From assembly GCA_963805715.1 (NCBI GenBank), contig CAWDVK010000002.1, forward strand, positions 202,241 through 266,240: 64,000 nt of DNA. Direction: 5' to 3'. The notes beneath the pieces are model-generated. The model searched no databases, was not told the DNA's origin, and saw only the letters and a list, made by a program, of their open reading frames with translations. A program made the translations under genes and the position numbers. Positions 51,626 through 61,692 of the stretch are shown here, piece by piece (position 1 is the first letter of the stretch; each line of letters starts with the position of its first letter). Source of the DNA: CAWDVK01 sp963805715 (GTDB lineage Bacteria; Actinomycetota; Actinomycetes; Streptosporangiales; Streptosporangiaceae).

Positions 51626-52606
51626 TCAAGCCTGGCTGAAGGACCGGGCCAGCTCAGCGAGCGCCCTGGCCGTGGCCAGGGAGGTGTCCACGGCGAGCAT
51701 CCGCGGCTTCTCGCTGCCCGCCAGCACCGCGTTGATGTGGCGGATGGCCGCGGTGAAAGAGGGCTCATCCGCGCCGGAGGGAAAGACGGCCGGCTCCCCG
51801 CCCGCCGTCACCAGCTCGAAGGTGTCGGCTGCGCCGGGATGGAACGGGTTGACTACGCGGATGTGGCCCTGCGTACCCTCCAGGGTGGTGGAGGTGTCAT
51901 AGCTGCGCCGGAAGCCGGCTGACAGCATCAGGCGCCGCCCGGCCGGGTAGCTCAGCACGCCCCAGGTATCAACGTCGACGCCGTCGCCGCCCATGGTGGC
52001 GCGGGCCCACGCGGACTCGTAATCCGGGCCGAATACTTCCTGAGCAAGCCGGACCGGGTAGCAGCCAACGTCCAGCAGTGCCCCGCCCTCCAGTGACCTC
52101 GAGAGCCGGATGTTAGCTGACTTGCTGACGGTGAAGTGGAAGTTGGACTTGATCTCCATCAGATCGCCGATCGCTCCGCTGGAGACGAGCTCGGTGAGCT
52201 GGCAGAACTGGCGGTGGAACGGGAAGACGAAGGCTTCCCAGAGCAGCGACCCGGAGGTCCGGGCGGCGTCGAGCACGCGCTCGGTATCGGCCAGCGTGCC
52301 GGCCAGCGGCTTCTCGCACAGTACCGGCTTCCCGGCCGCCAGGGCACGGATGGTCCAGTCCGCATGCAGCGCGTTGGGCAGCGCGATGTAGAGCGCGTCA
52401 ACGTCCGGGTCGTCGATGAGCTGCTGGTATCCGGTGATAGCTCGGTGGATGCCGTTGTCGGCAGCGAACTGCTCTGCCCGCGGCCGCTGGCGTCCGGCGA
52501 CGGCAGCGGGCACGCCGCCCGCCCGACGCAGGCCGGGCAGGAACTGGCCGCGGGCGATGTTAGCCGTCCCGACGATGCCCCATCGCACCTGCCCGCTGGC
52601 GTCCAT
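51626..52606 (-). CDS. Gfo/Idh/MocA-family oxidoreductase
   Basis: A 326-residue NAD(P)-dependent sugar or polyol dehydrogenase. The Rossmann start is VRWGIVGTANIARGQFLPGL (residues 7-26), the family motif is KPVLCEKPLAGTLADTERVL with the catalytic Lys in EKP, and the C-terminal domain carries LLDVGCYPVRLAQEVFG with the D-x2-x-Y/H element. Length and fold are normal. Start ATG 52606. A C-terminal fragment of a second member of this family lies directly upstream on the same strand, which suggests a former tandem pair. Substrate unknown. Confidence 0.9.
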   Translation of the reverse strand: MDASGQVRWGIVGTANIARGQFLPGLRRAGGVPAAVAGRQRPRAEQFAADNGIHRAITGYQQLIDDPDVDALYIALPNALHADWTIRALAAGKPVLCEKPLAGTLADTERVLDAARTSGSLLWEAFVFPFHRQFCQLTELVSSGAIGDLMEIKSNFHFTVSKSANIRLSRSLEGGALLDVGCYPVRLAQEVFGPDYESAWARATMGGDGVDVDTWGVLSYPAGRRLMLSAGFRRSYDTSTTLEGTQGHIRVVNPFHPGAADTFELVTAGGEPAVFPSGADEPSFTAAIRHINAVLAGSEKPRMLAVDTSLATARALAELARSFSQA

Positions 52607-52614
52607 ACCCGGCC

Positions 52615-52797
52615 TCAGGCCAGCCTTCCTGGTTCCCGCTCTGACTGCGCCTGGCCATCATGACCGATCTGCCCGCCGGCTGCCCCGGTATCGAGCGGAA
52701 GGGCGACCCAGCGGCGCTCGCGGTGCGAGATCTCGACGGCATGGACGAACTCCTGCACCCAGAGCCCGTCGTCAAAATTCCCCTCGTTTCCGTGCAT
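52615..52797 (-). pseudogene. Gfo/Idh/MocA-like C-terminal fragment
   Basis: About 35 residues (HGNEGNFDDGLWVQEFVHAV, EISHRERRWVALPLDTG) match the last helix and strand of sugar dehydrogenases of the MocA type, where GTFDD-x2-W-V-x-EF is common. The Rossmann and most of the C-terminal domain are missing. It adjoins the intact member at 51626 and is probably what is left of an upstream paralogue or a fused neighbour. Confidence 0.5.
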
Positions 52798-52883
52798 CCG
52801 GATGGATTGCCCTGTGGTGAGGAGGTTCGGGGGTTAGCAAGCTCCGCTCGGCCAGCACCGGGCCCTGCTGGCAGACTGCTGGG

Positions 52884-53660
52884 GTGGAGCCGATCGAGGA
52901 CGTCGCGGCAGGGGATCTCGGTGGCGTTGCCGGCGGGCGGGGCAGGTACGGCATTGACGGCGGGATCATCGGCGTCTCGGTCTTCGCGCTGGTCCTCGCC
53001 GGGGCCACGGCTGCCGGTGGCTGGGCGGTACGGCATCGCCGGCCTGGCCTGGCTGCGCTGGCCGGCGTCGCCGGCGCGGCGGTGGCGGGGTCGGCCGCGA
53101 GTTACCTCTACTCCACCGGGCGCGGCAAGCTCTCAGTCTGGGCGCAGGTGCTGGACGAGCTGAGCCTGCGGGGTGACGAGCAGGTCCTGGACGTGGGATG
53201 CGGTCGCGGCGCGGTGCTGATGCTGGCGGCCCGACGGCTTCCTCGCGGCCGGGCGGTGGGCGCGGATCTGTGGCGGCGCCGCGATCAGAGCGGCAATAGC
53301 CGCGCCGCCGCCGAGCGCAACGCGGTAGCGGAGGGAGTCAGCGAGCGCGTCGACATCGTGGATGGGGACGCTCGTGATCTGCCGTTCCCCTCCGCGTCGT
53401 TCGACGTGGTGGTGAGCAGCCTGGCGATCAGCAACATCCGCGGCGCTCAGGGGCGCGGGCTGGCCCTGCACGAGGCCATGCGGGTACTGCGCCCGGGCGG
53501 CCGGGTGCGCATCGTTGACCAGGGCGCGGACCAGTACGCCGCGGTACTGAAGGATGCCGGATTTGCCGGCGTCACCGTGCAGCGGCTCGACTGGCGGACC
53601 TGGTATGGCATACCGGGCCACCACCTGACCCTGGTTGCGGCCAGCAAGCCACCGGCCTGA
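52884..53660 (+). CDS. membrane-anchored class I SAM methyltransferase
   Basis: A 258-residue protein. The first 75 residues form two hydrophobic helices (GIIGVSVFALVLAGATAAGG and LAALAGVAGAAVAGSAASYL) that anchor it in the membrane. The methyltransferase domain has motif I VLDVGCGRGAVLMLAARRL, the acidic loop AVGADLW, post-I VDIVDGDARDLPFPSASFDV and post-II LHEAMRVLRPGGRVRIVDQG. These are standard for ubiE-like small-molecule or lipid methyltransferases. GTG start at 52884. The substrate is probably membrane-bound, given the anchor. It has no operon partner. Confidence 0.85.
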   Translation: MEPIEDVAAGDLGGVAGGRGRYGIDGGIIGVSVFALVLAGATAAGGWAVRHRRPGLAALAGVAGAAVAGSAASYLYSTGRGKLSVWAQVLDELSLRGDEQVLDVGCGRGAVLMLAARRLPRGRAVGADLWRRRDQSGNSRAAAERNAVAEGVSERVDIVDGDARDLPFPSASFDVVVSSLAISNIRGAQGRGLALHEAMRVLRPGGRVRIVDQGADQYAAVLKDAGFAGVTVQRLDWRTWYGIPGHHLTLVAASKPPA

Positions 53661-54251
53661 CATCCGCCGGCCGCCTCGTTCCGCCGTGCGGCAGCGGCCA
53701 GCGGCCCGGACAGCACGCGGGCTGCCGCCAGACGCTGCTCCGGCCCGTCATCCCGACGGGGATATCGGATAGGCCCCGGGCGAAGCGGTTGCCTGCTACC
53801 TGCCGGTAGCTGATGTCCCTGAGGCGGTCGGCCCCGCCCAGGTCCTGAAGGTCCCATATTTGCTGCAGCGGGTCAGCCAGCGGCACGTCGCCGCCGTGGG
53901 CATGGGCGGTCATTACATGACCGGAAAAAACGGACTGGTCGTCTGGCATGCGCACGATCACGTTGGCGTCGTGCCTTCCCTGTGCGTCGATCAGCCCGAG
54001 GCACTGGCGGGATCGATCACGCGCTTCGCGTACAAGATCACCAGACTGGGCCTGCGCCATGGCACGATCAGGTCCGGGCCGACATCGGCTGACACGACTA
54101 TGGACTGAGCTCACGACCTTCGCACGGCCGTCGTCGAGGACGACCGTGGGCCGGCTGATCGCCCTGACCCGGCCACGGACCGGGAGCTATGTCAGGGTCC
54201 GCGCCGTGACGCCGGCTAGATGGTCCTGGATGAGATGCCCGCGGCTCCGCG
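53661..54251. other. no firm gene; unassigned coding-like segment and repeat
   Basis: Both strands have long frames between 53790 and 54110. The plus-strand one (GLVVWHAHDHVGVVPSLCVD, ALAGSITRFAYKITRLGLRH) and the minus-strand one (VMTAHAHGGDVPLADPLQQI) are mirror images, and neither has a known domain. The dispersed repeat copy 2 occupies 54144-54250. Confidence 0.35.
54144..54250. repeat. dispersed repeat, copy 2
   Basis: A 107-base segment about 87% identical to 16701-16809 in the same orientation (hand alignment, about 14 differences). It ends two bases from the stop of the minus-strand sugar dehydrogenase, the edge of the polysaccharide cluster. Function unknown. Confidence 0.7.
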
Positions 54252-55541
54252 TTACCCCCACATGCCGCGGGTGTCGTAGATGACCTTGCCGGTCAGCTGC
54301 GTCTTCCGGATGGACCGGAACCGGCTGTGATCGGTGAGCAGCGCCACCACGTCCGCTTCCTGGACCGCTTCCTCGGTCCCGGTCAGCAGCACGTTGCCGA
54401 GGTCGTCCAGCACGCCCGGCAGCGCGCGCACGTGCGGCTCGGCGACCATCACCTTGATGTCCGGCAGCGCCACGGCGACCTGGCGGACGATGTCGACGGC
54501 CGGGCTCTCGCGCAGGTCGCCGGTGTCGGCCTTGAAGGACAGCCCGAGGCAGGCGATCCGGGGCTCGCGGAACCGCCGTGAGGTGGTCACGATCCGCTGC
54601 ACGACGTGCGCGGGCATCTGGCCGTTGACCTCGCGCGCGGTCCGCATCAGCGGGGCCAGGTCGGGGGCGGCGGAGATGATGAACCACGGGTCGACCGCGA
54701 TGCAGTGCCCGCCGACGCCGGGGCCGGGCCGCAGGATCTCGACCCGCGGGTGCCGGTTGGCCATCCGCCGGATCTCCCAGAACGTCCAGGCCCAGCCGCT
54801 CGCAGATCAGCGACAGCTCGTTGGCGAAGGCGATGTTGACGTCCCGGAAGGCGTTCTCGGCCAGCTTGGCCATCTCCGCGCTGTCCGCGTCGGTGAGGAT
54901 CATCTCGCCCCGGCAGAAGGTCCGGTACAGGTCGGCCGCGCGCTGGGCGCAGGCCGGGGTCAGGCCGCCGATCACCCGGTCGTTCGTGGCGATCTCGATC
55001 ATGATGCGGCCCGGCAGCACCCGTTCCGGGCAGTGCGCGAGATGCACGTCCGGGACGCTGCCGGGGACGTGCGGCAGCAGCAGGTCCGGGCGCAGCCCGG
55101 CGATGAGCTCACTGACCTGCCGGGTCGTGCCGGGCGGGCAGGTGGACTCCAGCACGATGATCTCGCCGCCGCGCAGCTGGCGGCGCGATCGCCTCGGCCG
55201 CCGCGGTGACGGCGGTCAGGTCCGGCTGGTGCGCGGCCGTGAACGGCGTGGGCACCGCGATGATGTAGGCGTCGGCCGGGGGCACCTCCGTCGAGGCGGA
55301 CGAGGCGGCCCATGGCGACGGCGCCGCTGACCGCGATCGACAGGTCCGGCTCGGCGAACGGCGCCTCGCCGCGGCTCACCTGCTCGACGATGTCCTCGCT
55401 CAGGTCGACGCCGGTCACCTGCAGCCCGCCGGTGGCCAGGCAGGCCGCGGTCGGCAGGCCGATGTAGCCGAGCCCGACGACGACGACACGCGGCACGGCC
55501 TCCGTCGTGGTTACGCTATGTAATTCCACGCTCTGCGGCAT
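54252..55541 (-). pseudogene. UDP-N-acetylmannosamine/UDP-glucose-type dehydrogenase, three frameshifts
   Basis: A nucleotide-sugar 4-electron dehydrogenase (WecC/UGDH type) that makes a uronic acid. It starts VVVVGLGYIGLPTAACLATG (NAD site). A shift near 55303 leads to STEVPPADAYIIAVPTPFT-like sequence, another near 55172 (extra C) to VLESTCPPGTTRQVSELIAG and VIGGLTPACAQRAADLYRTF, and a third near 54782 to ANRHPRVEILRPGPGVGGHC. The catalytic Cys is in GVGGHCIAVDPWF. It ends LTGKVIYDTRGMWG. ADAYIIAVPTP and ERVLPGR favour the UDP-ManNAc/UDP-GlcNAc subgroup. Joined, it is full length (about 430 residues), so mis-reading is likelier than loss. Confidence 0.75.
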
Positions 55542-55604
55542 GCCGGAAACCTATCGTAGTTTTCTGACTACACGCAGTGAATTAGCTCGCTAGTATCCCT
55601 GGTC
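55542..55604. promoter_or_regulatory. divergent promoter region of the polysaccharide cluster
   Basis: Only 63 bases separate the dehydrogenase start (minus) and the phosphosugar-transferase start (plus). The stretch is much more AT-rich than its flanks (CGTAGTTTTCTGACTACACG, then TAGCTCGCTAGTAT). TAGTAT at about 55590 could be a -10 element. Overlapping divergent promoters are inferred. Confidence 0.4.
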
Positions 55605-56631
55605 GTGACCCCGCAACTGACCGACATGATCGCCGCAGGATCATGCGGCGCCCTCGTCGTCATCACCGAACCGGTCACTATCCGCATACTCCGCCGCGCC
55701 GCAGCCATTGATATACCAAACGGGCGCTCATCCCACTCGGTGCCCACGCCGCGCGGTGGCGGGGCGCCGATCGCGGCCGGCTTAGTGCTGGCGGCGCTGC
55801 TCATCCGCAGCCCGGCCGCCATCGCGCTGGCCGTCGCGGTCGCGGCCTTCGCCATGATCGGCCTCGCCGACGACCTGTCCGGGCTGCCGGCCCGGACCCG
55901 GCTGGCCTGGCAGGGCGCCGGCGCGACCGCCGCCGCGGCCGTCGTGGTGCTGCACCTGCACCTGCCGCCGCTGATCGCCGCCGCCGCCGTGCTCGTGGTC
56001 GCCGTCTGGGTGACCGGCTTCGTCAACGCGTTCAACTTCATGGACGGCGTCAACGGCATCTCCGCCGCGCACGCGCTGATCGGCGGCGCCGCGTTCGTCG
56101 TCCTGGGGGAGTGGCGGCCCGACCCGTTCCTGGTCGCGGTGGGCGGCGCGACCGCCGCGGGCGCGCTCGCGTTCCTGCCGTGGAACGCGGTCCGGGCCCG
56201 GGTCTTCCTCGGCGACGTGGGCAGCTACGGGCTCGGCGCGGCGCTGGCCATGCTCGCGGCCTGCGCGGTGTTCCGCGGCGTCCCGGCCGAGGCCGCGATC
56301 GCGCCGCTCGCCCTCTACCTGGCCGACACCGCGTGGACGCTGCAGCGGCGCTTCCGGGCCGGCGAGCGCCTGCTTCGAGGCGCACCGCAGCCACGTCTAC
56401 CAGCAGCTGTGCGACCTGGGCTGGTCGCATCAGCGGGTGACCGCGGTGACCGGCGGCACGACGGTGCTGCTGTGCCTGCTCGGCGCGGCCAGCCTGACCG
56501 GTGACCTGCCGCTGCGCGCCGTGCGCCGACATCGTCGCGCTCCTCGTGCTCGTCACCTACCTGCGCGCCCCCGTGCTGCTGGCCGCACCGCCCCGCAGCT
56601 GGAGCGCGCCCGGCAGCTGGAGCGTGCCTGA
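55605..56631 (+). pseudogene. WecA/MraY-like undecaprenyl-phosphate phosphosugar transferase, frameshifted near 3' end
   Basis: A polytopic membrane enzyme that starts a glycan by moving a sugar-1-phosphate from UDP-sugar to undecaprenyl phosphate. Motifs: GRSSHSVPTPRGGGAPIAAG (cytosolic loop 1), MIGLADDLSGLPARTRL (Asp pair), VNAFNFMDGVNGISAAHALI and FLGDVGSYGLGAALAML. One extra C near 56370 shifts the frame; EAHRSHVYQQLCDLGWSHQR follows, and another near 56525 shifts to ADIVALLVLVTYLRAPVLLA, the last helix. GTG start 55605. It should give about 340 residues. The end carries a 17-base near-perfect tandem repeat (CAGCTGGAGCG, twice). The catalytic part is intact. Confidence 0.72.
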
Positions 56632-56632
56632 C

Positions 56633-57865
56633 GTGCGCATCCTGCTGACCTGCCACTACTTCCCGCCCGAGATCGGGGCGCCGCAGGCGCGGCTGTCCGC
56701 GCTGGCCGCGACCTGGGCCGCCGACGGGGACACGGTGACCGTGCTGACCGGGATGCCGAACCATCCGACCGGGGTGATCCCGCCGCGGTACCGGGGCGCG
56801 ATCCGGCGCCGCGAGCGCCGGGACGGCTACCGGGTCATCCGCACCTGGCTGTATGCGACGCCGAACGAGGGCATCGCGCGCAAGACCCTCGGCCACCTCA
56901 GCTTCATGCTCAGCAGCGTGCTGCTCGGCTGGCGCGCGTCCGGGCCGGCCGACGTGGTCGTGGTGTCCTCGCCGACGTTCTTCTCGATCGGCTCGGCCTG
57001 GCTGCTGGCCCGGCTCAAGCGGGCCCGGCTGGTGATCGAGGTCCGCGACCTGTGGCCGGCCATCTTCGTCGAGCTCGGCGTGCTGACCAACCGCCGGCTG
57101 ATCGCGCTGCTGGAGCGGCTGGAGCTGGCCGCCTACGCCGCCGCCGACGCGGTCGTGGTGGTCAGCGAGGGATTCCGCGCCGACCTGATCCGGCGCGGCG
57201 TCCCGCCGGGCAAGGTGCACACGATCCGCAACGGCGTCAGCCTGGCCGAGTTCGACCCGGACGCGCCCGCCGACCCCGCGGTGCGGGCCCGGCTCGGCGC
57301 CGGCCCCGGCGACTGCCTGGTCCTGTATGCCGGGACGCACGGGATCTCGCACGGGCTGACCGCCGTGGCTGACGCCGCCGCGCTGCTGACCGGGGAGCCG
57401 GTCCGTTTCGCATTCGTGGGGGAGGGCGCGCACAAGCCGAGGCTGCAGGCCCGCGTCGCCGAGCTGGGCCCGGGCAACGTGACGATGCTGCCCGGCGTGC
57501 CGCACGGCGAGGTCCCGGCGCTGCTGGCCGCCGCCGACATCTGCCTGGTGCCGCTGCGCGACGTGCCGCTGTTCGCCACCTTCATCCCGTCCAAGATCTT
57601 CGAGTACCTCGGCGCGGGGAAGGCCGTCGTCGGCTCGGTGGCCGGCGAGGCGGCGCAGATCCTGCGCGAGGCGGGCGCGGTCGTGGTCGCGCCGGAGGAC
57701 AGCCACGCGATGGCCCGCGAGATCCGGGCCCTGGCCGCCGACCGGGCGCGGCGGCTGGCCATCGGCCGGAAGGGCCGCGCCCACGTCGAGCGGTGCTTCG
57801 ACCGGGTCGCGCTGGCCCGCGAGTACCGCAAGATCCTGGAAGCCACGGGGGAGCCAGCGAGATGA
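56633..57865 (+). CDS. GT4-family glycosyltransferase, WbuB-like
   Basis: A 410-residue GT-B enzyme that adds a sugar from a nucleotide donor to the lipid-linked chain. The N-terminal domain starts VRILLTCHYFPPEIGAPQAR, with VVSSPTFFSIGSAWLLAR and LVIEVRDLWPAIFVELGVL. The donor domain has VLYAGTHGISHG, FAFVGEGAHKPRL and the nucleotide-sugar motif DVPLFATFIPSKIFEYLGAG (the E-x7-E-like IFEYLGAGK). This matches N-acetylfucosamine/N-acetylglucosamine transferases of the WbuB/WcaI type. The GTG start follows the preceding gene's TGA by one base. Its stop overlaps the heparinase ATG (ATGA). Confidence 0.9.
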   Translation: MRILLTCHYFPPEIGAPQARLSALAATWAADGDTVTVLTGMPNHPTGVIPPRYRGAIRRRERRDGYRVIRTWLYATPNEGIARKTLGHLSFMLSSVLLGWRASGPADVVVVSSPTFFSIGSAWLLARLKRARLVIEVRDLWPAIFVELGVLTNRRLIALLERLELAAYAAADAVVVVSEGFRADLIRRGVPPGKVHTIRNGVSLAEFDPDAPADPAVRARLGAGPGDCLVLYAGTHGISHGLTAVADAAALLTGEPVRFAFVGEGAHKPRLQARVAELGPGNVTMLPGVPHGEVPALLAAADICLVPLRDVPLFATFIPSKIFEYLGAGKAVVGSVAGEAAQILREAGAVVVAPEDSHAMAREIRALAADRARRLAIGRKGRAHVERCFDRVALAREYRKILEATGEPAR

Positions 57866-59575
57866 CCGGCAGCAATATCGCCCTCCTGGCCCGCACCACG
57901 GCACTCCTGCAGCCGTCGCAGGTAGCGCATCGGGTGCGCCTGCGCGCGCAGCGCAAGGCACTGCAGACGTGGCCGCAGGCCGGACGCCGGCTGCTCGCCG
58001 GTCCCGACCCGGCCACGGCACGCGGCTGGCCAGCCAGCCTTTGCGCCGATCGACGGCCGGGCTGACCTGCCATGGCCTGACCTCGCGGAGCTGGCGAGCG
58101 GGCACATCACCCTGCTAGGGGTGACGAGGGCGCTCGGTGAGCCGCCGGACTGGCAGCACGCGGACGCGCCGCTGCTGTGGCGATTCCACCTGCATTACTG
58201 GGACTGGGCATGGGGTCTGGCGGCAGAGCAGGACTGGGTGGCCGCGATGGCGGTGTTCGCCCGACTGTGGCATTCCTGGCGGCAGGCGACCACCTTCGGC
58301 CGGGGAGATGCGTGGCTCCCGTATCCGGCAGCTCTGCGGGCCTGGGCATGGTGCGGTCTGTACCGCGAGCTTGTCGCCGAAACTGAGATAGAGCGCCCGT
58401 TCATTGCCGATCTCGCGGCGCACATCGGTTTCCTGCGCCGCCATCTGGAATCGGACATCGGCGGCAACCACCTGATCAAGGACCTGAAGGCGCTGATCGG
58501 GCTTGCGGTGTTCTTCGGTGACGACAAGCTCCTGAGCGATGCCACCCGACGGCTGGTCCGTCAGCTGAATATCCAGGTGCTTCCCGACGGCGGACACTTT
58601 GAGCGAGCGCCTGCTTACCACTGTCAGGTACTGGCCGATCTGATCGACATAGCCGGATTGATTGTGGCCGCCGGAGGTTCGCCGGCGGCGGAGATTACGG
58701 GTGCGATTGACCGAATGCGGCGCTGGCTGGGCGTCATCCTCGCACCGGACGGCACGGTCCCGTTGCTCAATGATGGCTATCCGGTGCCGAGTGGGCTGCT
58801 GGCCGCGCTCGCGCCGGTGCCGCGGCCCGCTGAGTCGCTGGTGCCGCTCCGGCACACCGGACTGGTGAGCGCCGTGAAGGGCGGCTGGCACCTGCTCGCC
58901 GATGTCGGCGACCCGTGCCCGGACGAGCTGCCAGGACACGCGCATGCCGACACTCTGAGCTTCCTCCTGCATGTCGACGGCACGCCGCTGCTCATCGACA
59001 CGGGCACGTCGACCTACGCGCCCGGACCGATCCGAGACTACGAACGATCCACCGCCGCGCATAGCACCGTGCAGGTCGACGGTGCCGACTCCACCGAAGT
59101 GTGGGCAGCGTTCCGGGCCGGGTCGCGGGCACGGGTGTCTGCCCGGAGATTCAGCGCTGGAGCAGCGCACGTGACCTTCGAGGCCTCGCACGACGGGTTC
59201 CGGCGATTGGCCGGGAGACCGCTCCATCGGCGACGCTGGTCGCTCGGCAGCTCAGGACTGCGGGTCGAGGACCTGGTGACTGGCGAAGGTCGGCACGCCG
59301 TCGTCGCGCGCTGGCAGCTGCCCCGTGGCGCGACCGTGCAGCTTGACACGAGCGGGGCTGTGGTCACGACTGGCGGCCGGAGTTTCCGGGTCGATGTCAG
59401 CGCTTCGGCGCCGGTGACGATCACCGTGGAGCCTGGGAAAGTGGCCGAGGGCTTCCTGGCCACGGCGGCTGCTCCGCAGCTGACATGCCGTGCGGAGGCG
59501 GCGCTGCCGGTCCTGATCAGCACGCGCTGGCGCAAGAAGCCGGGAACCGCCAGATACGAAGTGGAGAACGCATGA
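57862..59575 (+). pseudogene. heparinase II/III-family protein, paralogue 1, one frameshift
   Basis: A polysaccharide lyase-type enzyme often found in glycan export clusters. The ATG at 57862 starts NIALLARTTALLQPSQVAHR and VRLRAQRKAL; one extra C near 58044 shifts the frame to DLAELASGHITLLGVT. The toroid domain has LLWRFHLHYWDWAWGL, DAWLPYPAALRAWAWCGLYR, HLESDIGGNHLIKDLKALIG and FERAPAYHCQVLADLIDIAG. The C-terminal beta domain has ADVGDPCPDELPGHAHADTL and TYAPGPIRDYERSTAAHSTV, with the His/Tyr/Glu residues expected. About 570 residues when joined. No signal peptide, so cytosolic; trimming of, or a chemistry on, the lipid-linked glycan is inferred. Confidence 0.75.
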
Positions 59576-61666
59576 AGCAGGTCGTGCAGCCCATCGCTGG
59601 CGGTCACGTTGAGGTGCTTGATGTTCCGCGCCCCACAGCGGGACCAACGGAGGTGCTCGTTCGCACGACCGCATCAATTATCTCCTCAGGAACGGAGCGA
59701 GCAATAACCGCGCTAGCGCAGTCCAGCTTGCTGGCGAAGGCGCGGGCCCGGCCCGATCTGGTTCGCCAGGTCGTGCGCAAGGCACGGGCGGAGGGAATCG
59801 CAGCCACCGCGCAGACAGTCCGCAGTCGGCTAGCCGAGGACCTTCCGCTGGGATATTCAGCAGCCGGGGAAGTGCTCGAGGTCGGCTCCGCGGTCACCAC
59901 CGTCCGGGTCGGCCAGCTGGTCGCGACCGGGGGAGCGGGCAAGGCCAACCATGCCGAGTACCAGGCGGTCCCCGGACTGCTGTGCGCGCCCGTGCCCGAT
60001 GGTGTGCCCGCGCAGGATGCCGCGTTCGCCACGGTGGCATCGATCGCCCTGCACGGCCTGCGGCTCGCCGACGCCGGACCCGGATCGAAGGTCGTCATCG
60101 TCGGCCTCGGCCTGGTCGGCCAGCTCGCCGCCCGGCTGGCCATGGCCGCGGGCTGCGACGTGGCCGGGATTGACCCGGCCCCGCACGCCCGCATGACCGC
60201 CCTGGACTCTGGTGTCCTCGCCCTCGACGAGCGCGGGGAGGCCACCACGGACCGGGTGCTGGCATGGTCCCGCGGCCGGGGCGCGGACGCTGTGCTGATC
60301 TGCGCGGCCACGTCATCATCCGGACCGGTGACTCGCGTCCCGGCGCTCTGCCGCGACCGGGCCGCCTGTCGTCATCGTGGGCGACGTGGGCCTAGACCTG
60401 GATCGCACACCTTTCTATGAGCGCGAGCTGTCGCTCCGGTTCGCGCGGTCCTACGGCCCCGGCCGATACGAGGCGTCGTATGAGGGCTGGGGAGTGGACT
60501 ACCCGGCGGGCCAGGTGCGCTGGACCGAGGGCCGCAACCTCGAGGCCGTGCTCGACCTGCTGGCCGCGGGCCGGCTCAAGGTCTCCGACCTGGTCACGCA
60601 CGTCTACGACATCGCGCAGGCCGCTGATGCGTACCAGCTGATCGAGGAACACAAGGACCCGTATCTGGCGATACGGCTGGCCTACCCGGCCGCCGCCAGC
60701 GCCGAGAAGCCCGTCAAGGTCCGGGCACCCGTCGCGGTGAAGTCCACGCCCGGTGTCGGCTGGATCGGCGCCGGGAGCTTCACCGCCGGGACCCTGCTGC
60801 CCGCGTTCAAGGCGGCCGGGTTCGACCGGTTCGTGGCCGTGACGTCGGCCAGCGGGCTGTCGGCGCTGAGGCTGGCGGAGCGCAACGGCTTCGAGGAGGC
60901 GGTCTCCGGGGCGTTCAGCGTCATCGAGCATCCGGGCGTCGACGTGGTGGTGATCGCGACCCCGCACGACACGCACGCGGAACTGGCCACGATGGCGCTG
61001 AAGGCCGGGAAGCACGTGTGGTGCGAGAAGCCGCTGGCGCTGACCGAGGAGGAGCTGCGCGACGTGGAGCTGGCCTGGGCCGCATCCGGGCGGCAGCTCA
61101 TGGTGGGCTTCAACCGGCGCTGGTCCCCGGCCGTGCTGGCCGCGCAGAAGGCGCTGGCGGACATCGCCGCGCCGAAGTTCCTGGTGTACCGGGTGGCGGC
61201 CGGGCCGGTGCCGGACGGGCACTGGTACGCCGACCGGCGGCAGGGCGGGCGGCTGCTCGGCGAGGTGTGCCATTTCGTGGACACCGCTCAGGCGCTCATC
61301 GGCGCGGAGATCGAGGAGACGGTCTCGGTGCTCGGAGGGCAGGGCACTGGCGTGGCAGGTAACGACGCGGTGGTGTCGATGCGGTTCGCGGACGGCTCGC
61401 TGGCCACCATCTGCTACGGCAGCGCCTTGCCGACGGCGGGCAAGGAGTGGATAGAGGTGACGGCTGGGTCACACCGGCTAGTCATCGACGACTTCCGCTC
61501 GTGCACTGGACGGCCGGACACTATGGAAGGGGCGGCAGGACAAGGGCCATCGAGCGCAGGTGACGGCTTTCGGGCAGGCGCTGAGGGGCGCCACAGCGTC
61601 CCAACTGAGGTGATGCTGAGCACATGCTGCCACATTCAGGCGCTGGAGAGAGTCGATGAAACCTGA
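59572..61666 (+). pseudogene. bi-domain oxidoreductase (MDR + Gfo/Idh/MocA), three frameshifts
   Basis: A two-part enzyme of about 700 residues. The first half is a zinc-less MDR: IISSGTERAITALAQSSLLA, LGYSAAGEVLEVGSAVTTVR, VVIVGLGLVGQLAARLAMAA. An extra T near 60368 shifts the frame to VVIVGDVGLDLDRTPFYERE. The second half is a Gfo/Idh/MocA domain from residue about 390: GVGWIGAGSFTAGTLLPAFK, HVWCEKPLALTEEELRDVEL and RRQGGRLLGEVCHFVDTAQA. Near 61505 and 61605 two shifts bracket RTLWKGRQDKGHRAQVTAFG. Such fusions sit in many surface-glycan clusters, where they are thought to oxidise a sugar. The start overlaps the heparinase stop (ATGA). Confidence 0.72.
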
Positions 61667-61692
61667 TGTAGCGCCAAGTGACTGGAGCGGCC

